Assembly (NCBI GenBank): GCA_034086685.1
Contig: JAXDZY010000006.1
Span: 1-20,124 of the forward strand
Source of the DNA: TWA4 sp034086685
Lineage (GTDB): Bacteria; Bacillota; Clostridia; Lachnospirales; Lachnospiraceae
Length of the DNA: 20,124 bases
Direction: 5' to 3'
Below are positions 14,024-20,124 of this stretch, one piece after another (the first letter of the stretch is position 1; every line of letters begins with the position of its first letter). A model generated the notes under the pieces. The model did no database searches. It had not been told where the DNA came from and worked only from the letters and a program-made list of their open reading frames with translations. A program made the position numbers and the translations under genes.

Positions 14024-14680
14024 GTGGTATTCATGAACGAATCTCGTATTATCAAATTCCCCTCGGGTAAACACAGCAATGTTGTCCCCATTAAAGCAGT
14101 CCCGGGACATTTTGCAACCAACCATTCACATATCAATTATTATATTGACCTGACAACAATTAAAGCCCGTCAGAGTGAAGCTTTCCAGTGTGCACATGCA
14201 CTTGCACAGCAGTATATGCATAATACCATTGTTGATACCATCGTCTGCCTGGATGGTACCGATGTAATTGGAGCATTTCTGGCACAGGAACTGACTGCAG
14301 CAGGCTTTATGTCAAGAAATGCCCATAAGACCATTTATGTTATCCAGCCTGAATACATAACCAGCAGCCAGCTGCTGTTCCGTGAAAATGTGGAACCCAT
14401 GGTCAGAGATAAAAATATTATCCTGCTGATGGCTTCCGTTACCACAGGGGTCAGCGTCCGTAAAGGTACCGAGTGTATTGAATATTACGGAGGTATCCTG
14501 CAGGGTGTTTCCACCATATTCAGCGCAGTAAAGGAAGTAGACGGCATGCCCATCAATACCCTTTTTACTCCTGACGATATCACAGGGTATGCATCTTATG
14601 AAAGAAAGGATTGCCCCTTCTGCAAAAAGGGCATTCCGGTGGAAGCGCTGGTTAATTCTTTTGGATATTCCAAGATCTGA
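14024..14680 (+). CDS. Phosphoribosyltransferase-like protein (orotate PRTase-like fold)
   Basis: A 218-residue cytosolic protein resembling the orotate phosphoribosyltransferase-like proteins of Clostridia. Recognisable parts are VPGHFATNHSHINYYID (26-42), IVDTIVCLDGTDVIGAFLA (69-87) and the PRPP-loop-like segment IILLMASVTTGVS (132-144). The C-terminus has CPFC (197-200) and ALVNSFGYSKI. The PRPP loop keeps T-T-G but lacks the two acidic residues normally four and five positions earlier in the loop: M136 and A137 stand there. It may bind nucleotides without catalysis, or use a variant active site. The GTG at 14024 has GGAGG 6 bases ahead; the ATG at 14033 with AAGGTGG is an equally possible start. 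No pyrimidine gene neighbours are present, so an orotate role is not supported by context. Confidence 0.75.
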   Translation: MVFMNESRIIKFPSGKHSNVVPIKAVPGHFATNHSHINYYIDLTTIKARQSEAFQCAHALAQQYMHNTIVDTIVCLDGTDVIGAFLAQELTAAGFMSRNAHKTIYVIQPEYITSSQLLFRENVEPMVRDKNIILLMASVTTGVSVRKGTECIEYYGGILQGVSTIFSAVKEVDGMPINTLFTPDDITGYASYERKDCPFCKKGIPVEALVNSFGYSKI

Positions 14681-14721
14681 AAGTCTTTTTTATACCTGAT
14701 ATCAACATCTGCATAAAAAAC

Positions 14722-14790
14722 AAAAACCTCCACGGACAGATTTCCAGACAGCTGCTTCTGCATGAAATCCGTATCCCATGGAGGTTTTTT
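14722..14790. terminator. Long bidirectional terminator
   Basis: Outer arms AAAAACCTCCA (14722-14732) and TGGAGGTTTTT (14779-14789) pair perfectly. Inner segments ACGGA/TCCGT, ATTT/AAAT and CAGA/TCTG continue the pairing, so nearly the whole 68 bases can fold into one long hairpin. T-runs follow on both strands (GGTTTTTTATAAA on plus, GGTTTTTGTTTTTTATG on minus). It serves the phosphoribosyltransferase-like gene and the methyltransferase operon. Confidence 0.9.
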
Positions 14791-14809
14791 ATAAATATTC
14801 AGCTTTCTG

Positions 14810-15571
14810 TCAGTCTTTTACCGCACAAAGTGCAAACATGGGAGTGGGATTATACAATGCATCCTGCTCTGTATAGATCCGTCTGCTGATTCCCGTATCG
14901 ATCTGTATTTTTTCCATACCCAGATTGAGAAGTACACGAACATCCCATACAGGACGGACATAACGGCTGATTTCCAGTTCTGCTTTAATGGCATCACATT
15001 CTTCCAGAAGCCGTTTTCCCAGCTGCCTGTGGGTATGATTAACCGGCAGCTTCCCGAAATCTGCTGTTTTTTCACTGCCGTAATCCGCGTCAAAATTAAG
15101 AAGGATACCTCCTTTTTTCAACACACGGTTCCACTGTTTGTAAGCATGCTCCGGATGAGGCAGTGTCCAGGTCAGGTTTCTGGAAATGACCACATCAAAG
15201 CTTTCATCCGCAAATTCAGGATTTTCCGCATCCATTACAAAGAAATCGGATTCCACCTGCTGCTGTACGGCAAGATGCTCTGCTTCCTCAATCATGGAAG
15301 GTGTCAGATCGATTCCGGTTACATGATGTCCGAGCTTTGCCAGAAGTATGGCAAAAAAACCGCTTCCGGTCCCCACATCCAGAATCCTCAGTTCTCTGTC
15401 CATGGGAATGTATTTTTCGATCTCCGCCTGCCATGCGTCCGCCATATGGCATTCCAGCTCCTGTCGGCGCTGCTTTGCAAAAGATTCACTGCGCTCACTC
15501 CAGTAATTCTGTATTCTGTCTTTAATCGGCTCAATCACTGTCTCCACCTGACACTTTGCCGCTGTTTCCAT
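14810..15571 (-). CDS. Class I SAM-dependent methyltransferase (second gene of tandem pair)
   Basis: A 253-residue soluble methyltransferase. SAM motif I is LRILDVGTGSGFFAILLAKLG (61-81), with the acidic ribose-binding residue D88 in VTGID. Further motifs are FFVMDAENPEFADESFDVVISR and NLTWTLPHPEHAYKQWNRVLKKGG. It is clearly paralogous to the neighbouring upstream methyltransferase over its whole length, including the closing NPTPMFALCAVKD. The gap between the two genes is about 44 bases and no promoter or terminator is obvious in it, so they likely form one operon. The start has GGAGAGG 11 bases upstream, a slightly long spacing. The substrate is unknown; small-molecule methylation is more likely than RNA or protein for this domain layout, but that is inference. 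Confidence 0.88.
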   Translation of the reverse strand: METAAKCQVETVIEPIKDRIQNYWSERSESFAKQRRQELECHMADAWQAEIEKYIPMDRELRILDVGTGSGFFAILLAKLGHHVTGIDLTPSMIEEAEHLAVQQQVESDFFVMDAENPEFADESFDVVISRNLTWTLPHPEHAYKQWNRVLKKGGILLNFDADYGSEKTADFGKLPVNHTHRQLGKRLLEECDAIKAELEISRYVRPVWDVRVLLNLGMEKIQIDTGISRRIYTEQDALYNPTPMFALCAVKD

Positions 15572-15615
15572 ATTCCGGTCATCCTCTCCATAGTTATTAT
15601 CAGCAATATCTGTTT

Positions 15616-16374
15616 TTATTTCACAGCCTTAATCATAAAAACGGGTGTTGATGCATAATTCAGTTTCTCAACCGGAGAAAGAACTCTGTCCCATACACCA
15701 GGATCCACTTCCACCGTTCCAAATCCAATATCATCCAGCACCCGACAATCCCAGCCGGGACGACTGACCGGACTTAAAGGAATCCTTCTGGCAATACTTT
15801 CCATTGTGTCGATATCTGTGCAGGTGTAGTGATCTTCCATGCTGGCCTCTTCCACTTTCCGACGATCTTCCTCATACTCTCTGCGTTTTTCGGCATCAAA
15901 CAGATGCTGATACCAGTTGGCATCAAAATTCAGCATCATTCCGCCTTTTTTCAGTACCCGGTGCCATTCGCTGTAAGCCTGTTCCGGTTTTTCCAGATTC
16001 CATGTCAGATTTCTGGAAACCACCACATCAAATGTTTCATCTTCAAAACGCAGATTCTGTGCATCCATCTGCATGAAATCAATTTTCTGAGCCAGAAGAC
16101 CTGCGTTCATCCTGGCCTGCTCAAGCATACCTGCAGTATAATCCACTGCCGTTACGGAATAGCCTTCTTCCGTCAGTATTATCGAGAAAAACCCGGGGCC
16201 TGTTCCCACATCCAGAATCTTAACTTCATCCCTGTTTTCTTTCGGCAAATGCTTTCTGAACTCCTTCAGCCACTGTGCCTTCTGAACTCCCTGCAGTTCT
16301 TCCTGATTCACTTTTGAATATCCGGGTGCTCTGTTTTCCCAGTAATTTTCAATTTCATGCATTAACTCTGTCAT
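15616..16374 (-). CDS. Class I SAM-dependent methyltransferase (first gene of tandem pair)
   Basis: A 252-residue soluble methyltransferase with motif I VKILDVGTGPGFFSIIL (51-67), D78 in VTAVD, MDAQNLRFEDETFDVVVSR, and NLTWNLEKPEQAYSEWHRVLKKGG. The stretch after LNFDANWY contains a longer acidic/basic helical insert (HLFDAEKRREYEEDRRKVEE) than its paralogue, perhaps part of a substrate lid. The ATG at 16374 is chosen over the longer open frame because GAGGGG lies about 7 bases ahead and its N-terminus then aligns with the paralogue (both begin near an NYW motif). The promoter is at 16437-16465, and a C6G6 palindrome abuts the -35. Its divergent neighbour is a substrate-binding lipoprotein, suggesting a shared substrate or shared regulation. 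Confidence 0.88.
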   Translation of the reverse strand: MTELMHEIENYWENRAPGYSKVNQEELQGVQKAQWLKEFRKHLPKENRDEVKILDVGTGPGFFSIILTEEGYSVTAVDYTAGMLEQARMNAGLLAQKIDFMQMDAQNLRFEDETFDVVVSRNLTWNLEKPEQAYSEWHRVLKKGGMMLNFDANWYQHLFDAEKRREYEEDRRKVEEASMEDHYTCTDIDTMESIARRIPLSPVSRPGWDCRVLDDIGFGTVEVDPGVWDRVLSPVEKLNYASTPVFMIKAVK

Positions 16375-16436
16375 AATCTTCCCCTCACTCCGCTTCCGCC
16401 TTTCCCAATCCGGCTTTCTGTACTGACTTTGTATAT

Positions 16437-16465
16437 ATTTTATCAAAACCATTACAGGCCAACAA
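16437..16465 (-). promoter_or_regulatory. Promoter of the methyltransferase pair
   Basis: Minus-strand TTGTTG (16460-16465) and TAAAAT (16437-16442) with a 17-base spacer. The -35 is weak (TTG only) and lies one base from the GC palindrome at 16467-16478, a layout that would suit activation or repression at that palindrome. Confidence 0.55.
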
Positions 16466-16466
16466 G

Positions 16467-16478
16467 CCCCCCGGGGGG
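16467..16478. promoter_or_regulatory. Perfect palindrome CCCCCCGGGGGG in a divergent promoter region
   Basis: A perfect 12-bp palindrome of six C and six G stands alone in an otherwise AT-rich intergenic region between the methyltransferase pair and the lipoprotein gene. Flanks AA and TT extend it imperfectly. It sits directly upstream of the -35 of the minus-strand promoter. An operator for a dimeric regulator is the simplest reading; as RNA it cannot form a stem without a loop. Confidence 0.6.
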
Positions 16479-16580
16479 TTATTAAATGCGGATTTGAACA
16501 GAAAATTTCACCACAGTAAATGAAACCTCTTTTCTTTCCGGCATATACTACAACAGATGCTTTTCTTGAGGAGTCTGACT

Positions 16581-17573
16581 GTGAAACGTAATCTTTCATT
16601 ATTACTTGTACTGTCCATGATTTTGCTTCTGATTCCCGGCGGATGCAGTAAAAAAAATTCATCTGATAACACCCATATTGTTTTGAACGAGGTGGCTCAT
16701 TCCATATTTTATGCACCTCAGTATGTGGCCATTGAAAACGGCTGTTTTGAAGAACAGGGTATCGATCTGGAACTGGTCACCGGTTATGGCGCTGATAAAA
16801 CCATGACCGCCCTTATCAGCAATGAGGCGGATATCGGTTTTATGGGGAGTGAAGCTTCCATTTATGCATATGTACAGGGACAGAAAGACTATGCCGTAAA
16901 CTTTGCCCAGCTGACCCAGAGGGCCGGCAACTTTCTGGTTTCCAGAGAACCTGTTGATAACTTTTCATGGGATATGCTGAAAGGCAGCTATGTACTTGGC
17001 GGGCGGTCAGGAGGTATGCCGGAAATGATATTTGAGTATATTTTAAAGAAAAACAATATCGACCCGTCCGAGGATCTTCAAATTGATCAGAATATTGATT
17101 TCGGTCTGACTGCTGCTGCTTTTACCGGCAATGATGCGGATTTCACTGTTGAATTTGAGCCCTATGCCACTCTTCTGGAGCAGGAAGGCAACGGATATGT
17201 GATTGCTTCTCTGGGTGAAGCCTCCGGTTATGTTCCCTACACTGCTTACTGTGCAAAAAAAAGCTATATTGAAAAAAATCCGGATGTGATCCGTAAATTC
17301 ACTGCTGCCATACAGATGGGACTTGATTATGTCAATTCCCATACCGCTGCACAAATCGCAGAAATAATTGCTCCTCAGTTCGCAGAAACCGATGTGGAAA
17401 CGATCTCAGCCATCGTGGAACGATACCTCGCCCAGGACACCTGGAAAACAGACACCGTCTTCACGGAAGAAAGCTTTGATCTGCTGCAGAATATCCTTAT
17501 GGAAGCAGGAGAACTGGAAGAAAAAGTTCCTTATGAGAATCTTGTGACAACCGAATACAGCCAATCGCGGTAA
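16581..17573 (+). CDS. ABC transporter substrate-binding lipoprotein, NMT1/ThiY/SsuA-like, orphan
   Basis: A 330-residue secreted, lipid-anchored binding protein. From the GTG at 16581 (GAGGAG 7 bases ahead) the N-terminus is KRN plus a hydrophobic core (about 5-18) and then IPGGC with C22 as the lipid-attached residue; proline at -3 makes the lipobox atypical. The mature part fits the NMT1/THI5-like family (nitrate, sulfonate, taurine, thiamine-precursor binders): FYAPQYVAIENGCFEEQGIDLEL, ALISNEADIGFMGSEASIYAY and the late ADFTVEFEPYATLLEQEG. No permease or ATPase gene is nearby; the next gene is on the opposite strand 11 bases away. It may serve a transporter encoded elsewhere. The ligand is unknown. 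Divergence from two methyltransferases suggests a related substrate. Confidence 0.88.
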   Translation: MKRNLSLLLVLSMILLLIPGGCSKKNSSDNTHIVLNEVAHSIFYAPQYVAIENGCFEEQGIDLELVTGYGADKTMTALISNEADIGFMGSEASIYAYVQGQKDYAVNFAQLTQRAGNFLVSREPVDNFSWDMLKGSYVLGGRSGGMPEMIFEYILKKNNIDPSEDLQIDQNIDFGLTAAAFTGNDADFTVEFEPYATLLEQEGNGYVIASLGEASGYVPYTAYCAKKSYIEKNPDVIRKFTAAIQMGLDYVNSHTAAQIAEIIAPQFAETDVETISAIVERYLAQDTWKTDTVFTEESFDLLQNILMEAGELEEKVPYENLVTTEYSQSR

Positions 17574-17584
17574 ATAAAAGTTGT

Positions 17585-18511
17585 TTATTCGCTGTAGTCC
17601 GGGATATGCACTTCCAGATACTCCCGCATATCCCGGGGAATTCTGCTGGTGAACCGCATCTCTGTTCCCGTTACCGGATGTTCAAAAGTCAGACTGCCGG
17701 CATGAAGCGCCGGGCGTCCGGGCTCACCGGTTCCGCCGTACATCTGGTCTCCCACCAGCGGATATCCCAGCCATGACATATGGGTACGGATCTGATGAGT
17801 TCGCCCTGTTGATATGGTTATTTCTGCCAGAGAACAGCATCCATCCTCCGCACTCAGAAGAATCCGGTAATGTGTTTTCGCCTCAGCCCCTCCTTTCTCC
17901 ACGCTGCAGACACGCTGCTTCATGGGAACTGAAGGATCTGCACCGATGGGTTCATCAATCTCCCCTTCTTTTACAGACGGACACCCTGTCAGAACAGCAT
18001 AGTATACTTTCTTCATTCGTCCGTCTGCTCTCTGACGTTCCAGCTCTGTAAGTGCCGGTGCATGTTTGGCATACAGTAAAAGTCCCGAGGTTCCCTTATC
18101 CAGACGCCCCGCCAGACGGACCACATACCCCTCTCCTTTTGATGCAAAATATCCCACCAGGAGATTAGCCATGGAATCGCAGTAATGTCCCGCAGAAGGA
18201 TGGCATACAATTCCTGCAGGCTTTTCCACCACCAGTATATCCTCATCCTCATAGATAATCCGGAGATTACCTTCCACAGGCACCAGATGGGATGAACCCT
18301 GATGTCTTTCCTCCAGCAGAACTTCCAGACTATCCCCCTCCTGCAGCACCCGCCGCACAGTTACCTGCTTTCCGTTGACCAGAATACCGTTTTTTCTGAA
18401 TTTGGCTTTTTTAATCTGCCCGGTTCCCAGCTTCCATTTGTGAGTCAGAATCTGCTTTACGGTATACCCTGCTTCTTCCTGCGAAATACAGCAGCTGTAT
18501 TTTTTCTCCAT
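17585..18511 (-). CDS. RluA family RNA pseudouridine synthase
   Basis: Predicted to isomerise uridine to pseudouridine in rRNA or tRNA. The 308 residues comprise an N-terminal S4-like RNA-binding region (about 12-70) and the catalytic domain: DEDILVVEKPAGIVCHP (88-104), the active-site AGRLDKGTSGLLLYAK (134-149, catalytic D138) and the late RTHQIRTHMSWLGYPLVGD. The usual HRLD is GRLD here, as in some clostridial members. The target cannot be assigned between RluC, RluD and RluA-type specificity. The ATG at 18511 lies 3 bases after the nudC stop, with the ribosome binding site inside the nudC end, so the two are probably co-transcribed and translationally coupled. Its stop is 11 bases from that of the convergent lipoprotein gene, with only a weak hairpin between. 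Confidence 0.92.
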   Translation of the reverse strand: MEKKYSCCISQEEAGYTVKQILTHKWKLGTGQIKKAKFRKNGILVNGKQVTVRRVLQEGDSLEVLLEERHQGSSHLVPVEGNLRIIYEDEDILVVEKPAGIVCHPSAGHYCDSMANLLVGYFASKGEGYVVRLAGRLDKGTSGLLLYAKHAPALTELERQRADGRMKKVYYAVLTGCPSVKEGEIDEPIGADPSVPMKQRVCSVEKGGAEAKTHYRILLSAEDGCCSLAEITISTGRTHQIRTHMSWLGYPLVGDQMYGGTGEPGRPALHAGSLTFEHPVTGTEMRFTSRIPRDMREYLEVHIPDYSE

Positions 18512-18514
18512 ACC

Positions 18515-19408
18515 TTACGCCTTCCCTTCCCAGTTTTCATACTGAGGGTATGTTCTGGTTCGGAATGCCTCTATCATCTCGCTGGTCAGACTGATATCAT
18601 GACTTCTGTCAGGAAGCTGATCTCTGGAAATCCATTCAGCCACAGACAGCTCCTGCGTATCCATATGATATTCATCAGATCCATCCAGCTGACAGAAAAA
18701 TCCTGCAAGAATCGTATCAGAAAAAGACCAGGGCTGGCTTTTATAATATGTGATATTTTTTACCTTCAAACCTACTTCTTCCATGACCTCTCTCTTTACG
18801 GTTTCCTCGAAACTTTCTCCAATTTCAGTAAACCCGGCCACCAGCGCATAATTTTTATATGCTCTTTGGGCATATTTAGTCATCATAAGCCGATCTCCGT
18901 TGGTCACCGCAATAATCACCGCCGGGCAGATTCTGGGGTATTCTGTAAGACCGCACTCAGGGCATATCATGGCCCGTTCCTTTATACTCTTTTCCATCCT
19001 TGAACCACATCTGCCGCAGAACTTCCGGCTGCTGTACCAGTTATTCAGCTGAACAGCCGTAATACCGGCAAATGCCTTCCACATGGGACGCATCTGCCGG
19101 AATTCCTGTACCGGAACTTCCATGATATCATCTGTTTTCTTCAATTCGCTCAGAATCAGTTCATGCTTTTTGGCCTGTGGATCTGCCAGAAACCAGGAAA
19201 TGTCATCTATCTGAAACAAAAAAACAATAGCCGATTCATCTTCACGCACAACAGCCGGAAGCATATCAAAACGGATATATTCCGGTCCATTATCGCCTTC
19301 AGCCATATAAAGCATTCCATCCTTCACACCAATAAAATAATCCGAATCCTGCGGTTTCCGCACATGATATTCATTATGATAAATATGCGGTTCAATATCC
19401 TGAATCAT
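18515..19408 (-). CDS. nudC: NAD(+) diphosphatase / NAD-cap RNA decapping enzyme NudC
   Basis: Nudix hydrolase that cleaves NAD(H) to NMN and AMP; the Escherichia coli homologue also removes NAD caps from RNA. From the ATG at 19408 it has 297 residues: an N-terminal domain, a zinc site C131-GR-C134 with C149-PE-C152, and the Nudix box GFTEIGESFEETVKREVMEE (192-211, then VGL), with E207, E210 and E211 in place. The NudC signature SQPWPFPxS appears as SQPWSFSDT (224-232), so two usual prolines are replaced. The start at 19408 is preferred because GGGGG lies 9 bases ahead; the ATG at 19417 immediately abuts that site. A promoter is seen at 19443-19471. It heads a two-gene unit with the rluA-type gene. 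Confidence 0.93.
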   Translation of the reverse strand: MIQDIEPHIYHNEYHVRKPQDSDYFIGVKDGMLYMAEGDNGPEYIRFDMLPAVVREDESAIVFLFQIDDISWFLADPQAKKHELILSELKKTDDIMEVPVQEFRQMRPMWKAFAGITAVQLNNWYSSRKFCGRCGSRMEKSIKERAMICPECGLTEYPRICPAVIIAVTNGDRLMMTKYAQRAYKNYALVAGFTEIGESFEETVKREVMEEVGLKVKNITYYKSQPWSFSDTILAGFFCQLDGSDEYHMDTQELSVAEWISRDQLPDRSHDISLTSEMIEAFRTRTYPQYENWEGKA

Positions 19409-19442
19409 ACTCTGCATCCCCCAACTTTTTAAAATCAGTATC

Positions 19443-19471
19443 AGTATACCATAATCGGCTTTTTACTTCAA
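19443..19471 (-). promoter_or_regulatory. Promoter of the nudC-rluA unit
   Basis: Minus-strand TTGAAG (19466-19471) and TATACT (19443-19448) with a 17-base spacer. Match is four of six and five of six. The leader would be about 25-30 bases and shows no structure. Confidence 0.6.
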
Positions 19472-19617
19472 TTCCAGGCGGTACCGGCAAACACAATTCT
19501 CTGCATCTGCTTTTACTATTTTAATATTTTACTCAACTTTCCCACCGGCAAAGCCGATATAAACGCTTGATTACTCAAACAAAAATCAGTATTAAATTGA
19601 TGTCTTGACATAAAAAA

Positions 19618-19673
19618 GGCACCAACCTTTGGTATAATTGAATCGCCAAACACAAAAAACCGAAAGAGGTGCC
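19618..19673 (+). promoter_or_regulatory. Promoter and leader of the transposase relic
   Basis: An extended -10 TGGTATAAT lies near 19630-19638, with TTGACA upstream at a 22-base spacing that is too long for a normal promoter. GGCACC (19618-19623) and GGTGCC (19668-19673) are an inverted pair around it. The right arm is part of the GAGGTG ribosome binding site, so a long-range stem could restrain transposase translation. The left end of the IS and its terminal inverted repeat were not identified. Confidence 0.4.
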
Positions 19674-19681
19674 ACGATTCT

Positions 19682-20124
19682 ATGATATACCAAAATGATA
19701 CTTTTGAAAATACTGAAAATCTGTTCGCTGATGCTGTAAAAGACCTTCAGATTGGTAAATTACTCCATAAATCCAATGTCAGGAAATCTCAGAAGACATC
19801 GATCATCGGACCAACGGATTCAGAGCCCGGAAAGAAGCACTCATGAAGAAAACCGATGCTGCTGTTCTTCTGGTCAGAAGAGCACTTCAGGCCGGAATCC
19901 AGGCAGACTATGTCCTGATGGATACCTGGTTTACCACAGAACCCATGATCCATGCACTGCTCACCGAAGGAATCCCGGTAAAGATCGTCTTTGTCAGAAA
20001 CCGCAATAAGAGCAGTGAATGCCTGTATATCCTGAGTACAGACTGCAGCCTCAGCGAATCAGAAATCGTCAGAACATATGGAAACCGCTGGAGTATTGAG
20101 CTGTTTTTTAAGGCATCCAAATCC
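19682..20124 (+). pseudogene. Internally deleted, frameshifted IS4-family transposase (continues beyond window)
   Basis: An IS4-type DDE transposase remnant. The ATG at 19682 opens a 54-codon frame (MIYQNDTFENTENLFADAV to LLHKSNV, then a stop at 19844) whose start matches the family's N-terminal end. From about 19780 a different frame stays open to the window edge for 115 codons: QEISEDIDHRTNGFRARKEA, DYVLMDTWFT (a catalytic aspartate region), VFVRNRNK and YGNRWSIELFFK, the Y-R-E-K signature with the catalytic glutamate. The early catalytic aspartate region and roughly 150 or more codons are missing between the two frames. A second in-frame loss probably lies at EGIPV-KIVFVRN, where complete relatives carry about 50-100 extra residues. 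Not functional as it stands. Deletion sizes come from family memory, not alignment. Confidence 0.85.

Noticed and set aside
16375..16716. N-terminal extension of the first methyltransferase (114 extra residues)
   Set aside because: The extension covers the promoter and palindrome, lacks a ribosome binding site at its start and is not matched in the paralogue; the ATG at 16374 has a good site.
9..20124. tRNA or rRNA genes, CRISPR array, toxin-antitoxin pair or phage genes
   Set aside because: No cloverleaf or rRNA-like sequence, no regularly spaced repeats, and no characteristic protein motifs were seen anywhere in the window.

Overview
The window looks like a chromosomal segment of a Gram-positive anaerobe of the class Clostridia, most likely family Lachnospiraceae. 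The support is a moderate-GC base composition, strong GGAGG-type ribosome binding sites, frequent TTG and GTG starts, a T-box leader on leuS, and families typical of that group (YerC, DUF1836, YitT, AzgA-type purine permease, ECF S component). Genus cannot be fixed from what is visible. Most of the window is housekeeping or small accessory functions; no phage, CRISPR array or integrative element was seen, only a decayed IS4-type transposase cut by the right edge.

Layout. Left block, mostly minus strand: rlmD-type 23S rRNA uracil methyltransferase (109-1500), a small membrane protein with a very acidic tail (1621-1920), pcrA helicase (2066-4441). Then a plus-strand DUF1836 protein with a TTG start (4734-5390), which shares a bidirectional terminator with the minus-strand TrpR-like yerC (5464-5772), followed by a minus-strand ECF vitamin-type S component (5880-6398). 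Divergent from it is an AzgA-type purine permease (6652-8013). A minus-strand gene of unknown function follows (8242-8997), then mgtC/sapB-like (9280-9984, plus). The centre is leuS (10065-12470, minus) with a complete T-box leader (specifier CUG) and its own promoter, just downstream of a YitT-type membrane protein (12823-13674, minus). A plus-strand phosphoribosyltransferase-like gene (14024-14680) shares a long bidirectional terminator with two tandem paralogous SAM methyltransferases (14810-15571 and 15616-16374, minus), which are divergent from an orphan ABC-type substrate-binding lipoprotein (16581-17573). The right block is an rluA-type pseudouridine synthase (17585-18511) and an NAD diphosphatase nudC (18515-19408), adjacent on the minus strand and probably co-transcribed, and then the IS relic (19682-20124).

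Working together. Several genes concern RNA: rlmD, rluA-type, nudC and leuS. The most coherent candidate for an undescribed unit is the methyltransferase pair and the substrate-binding lipoprotein, arranged head to head around a short intergenic region. That region holds a perfect C6G6 palindrome abutting the methyltransferase promoter, and no transporter permease or ATPase is nearby. A second theme is RNA leaders: several transcripts appear to begin with, or soon reach, a stem-loop (acidic-tail membrane protein, DUF1836, mgtC), and the unknown 251-residue protein has three short hairpins packed in front of its ribosome binding site. All functions are assigned by motif and family recognition by eye, without database searches.
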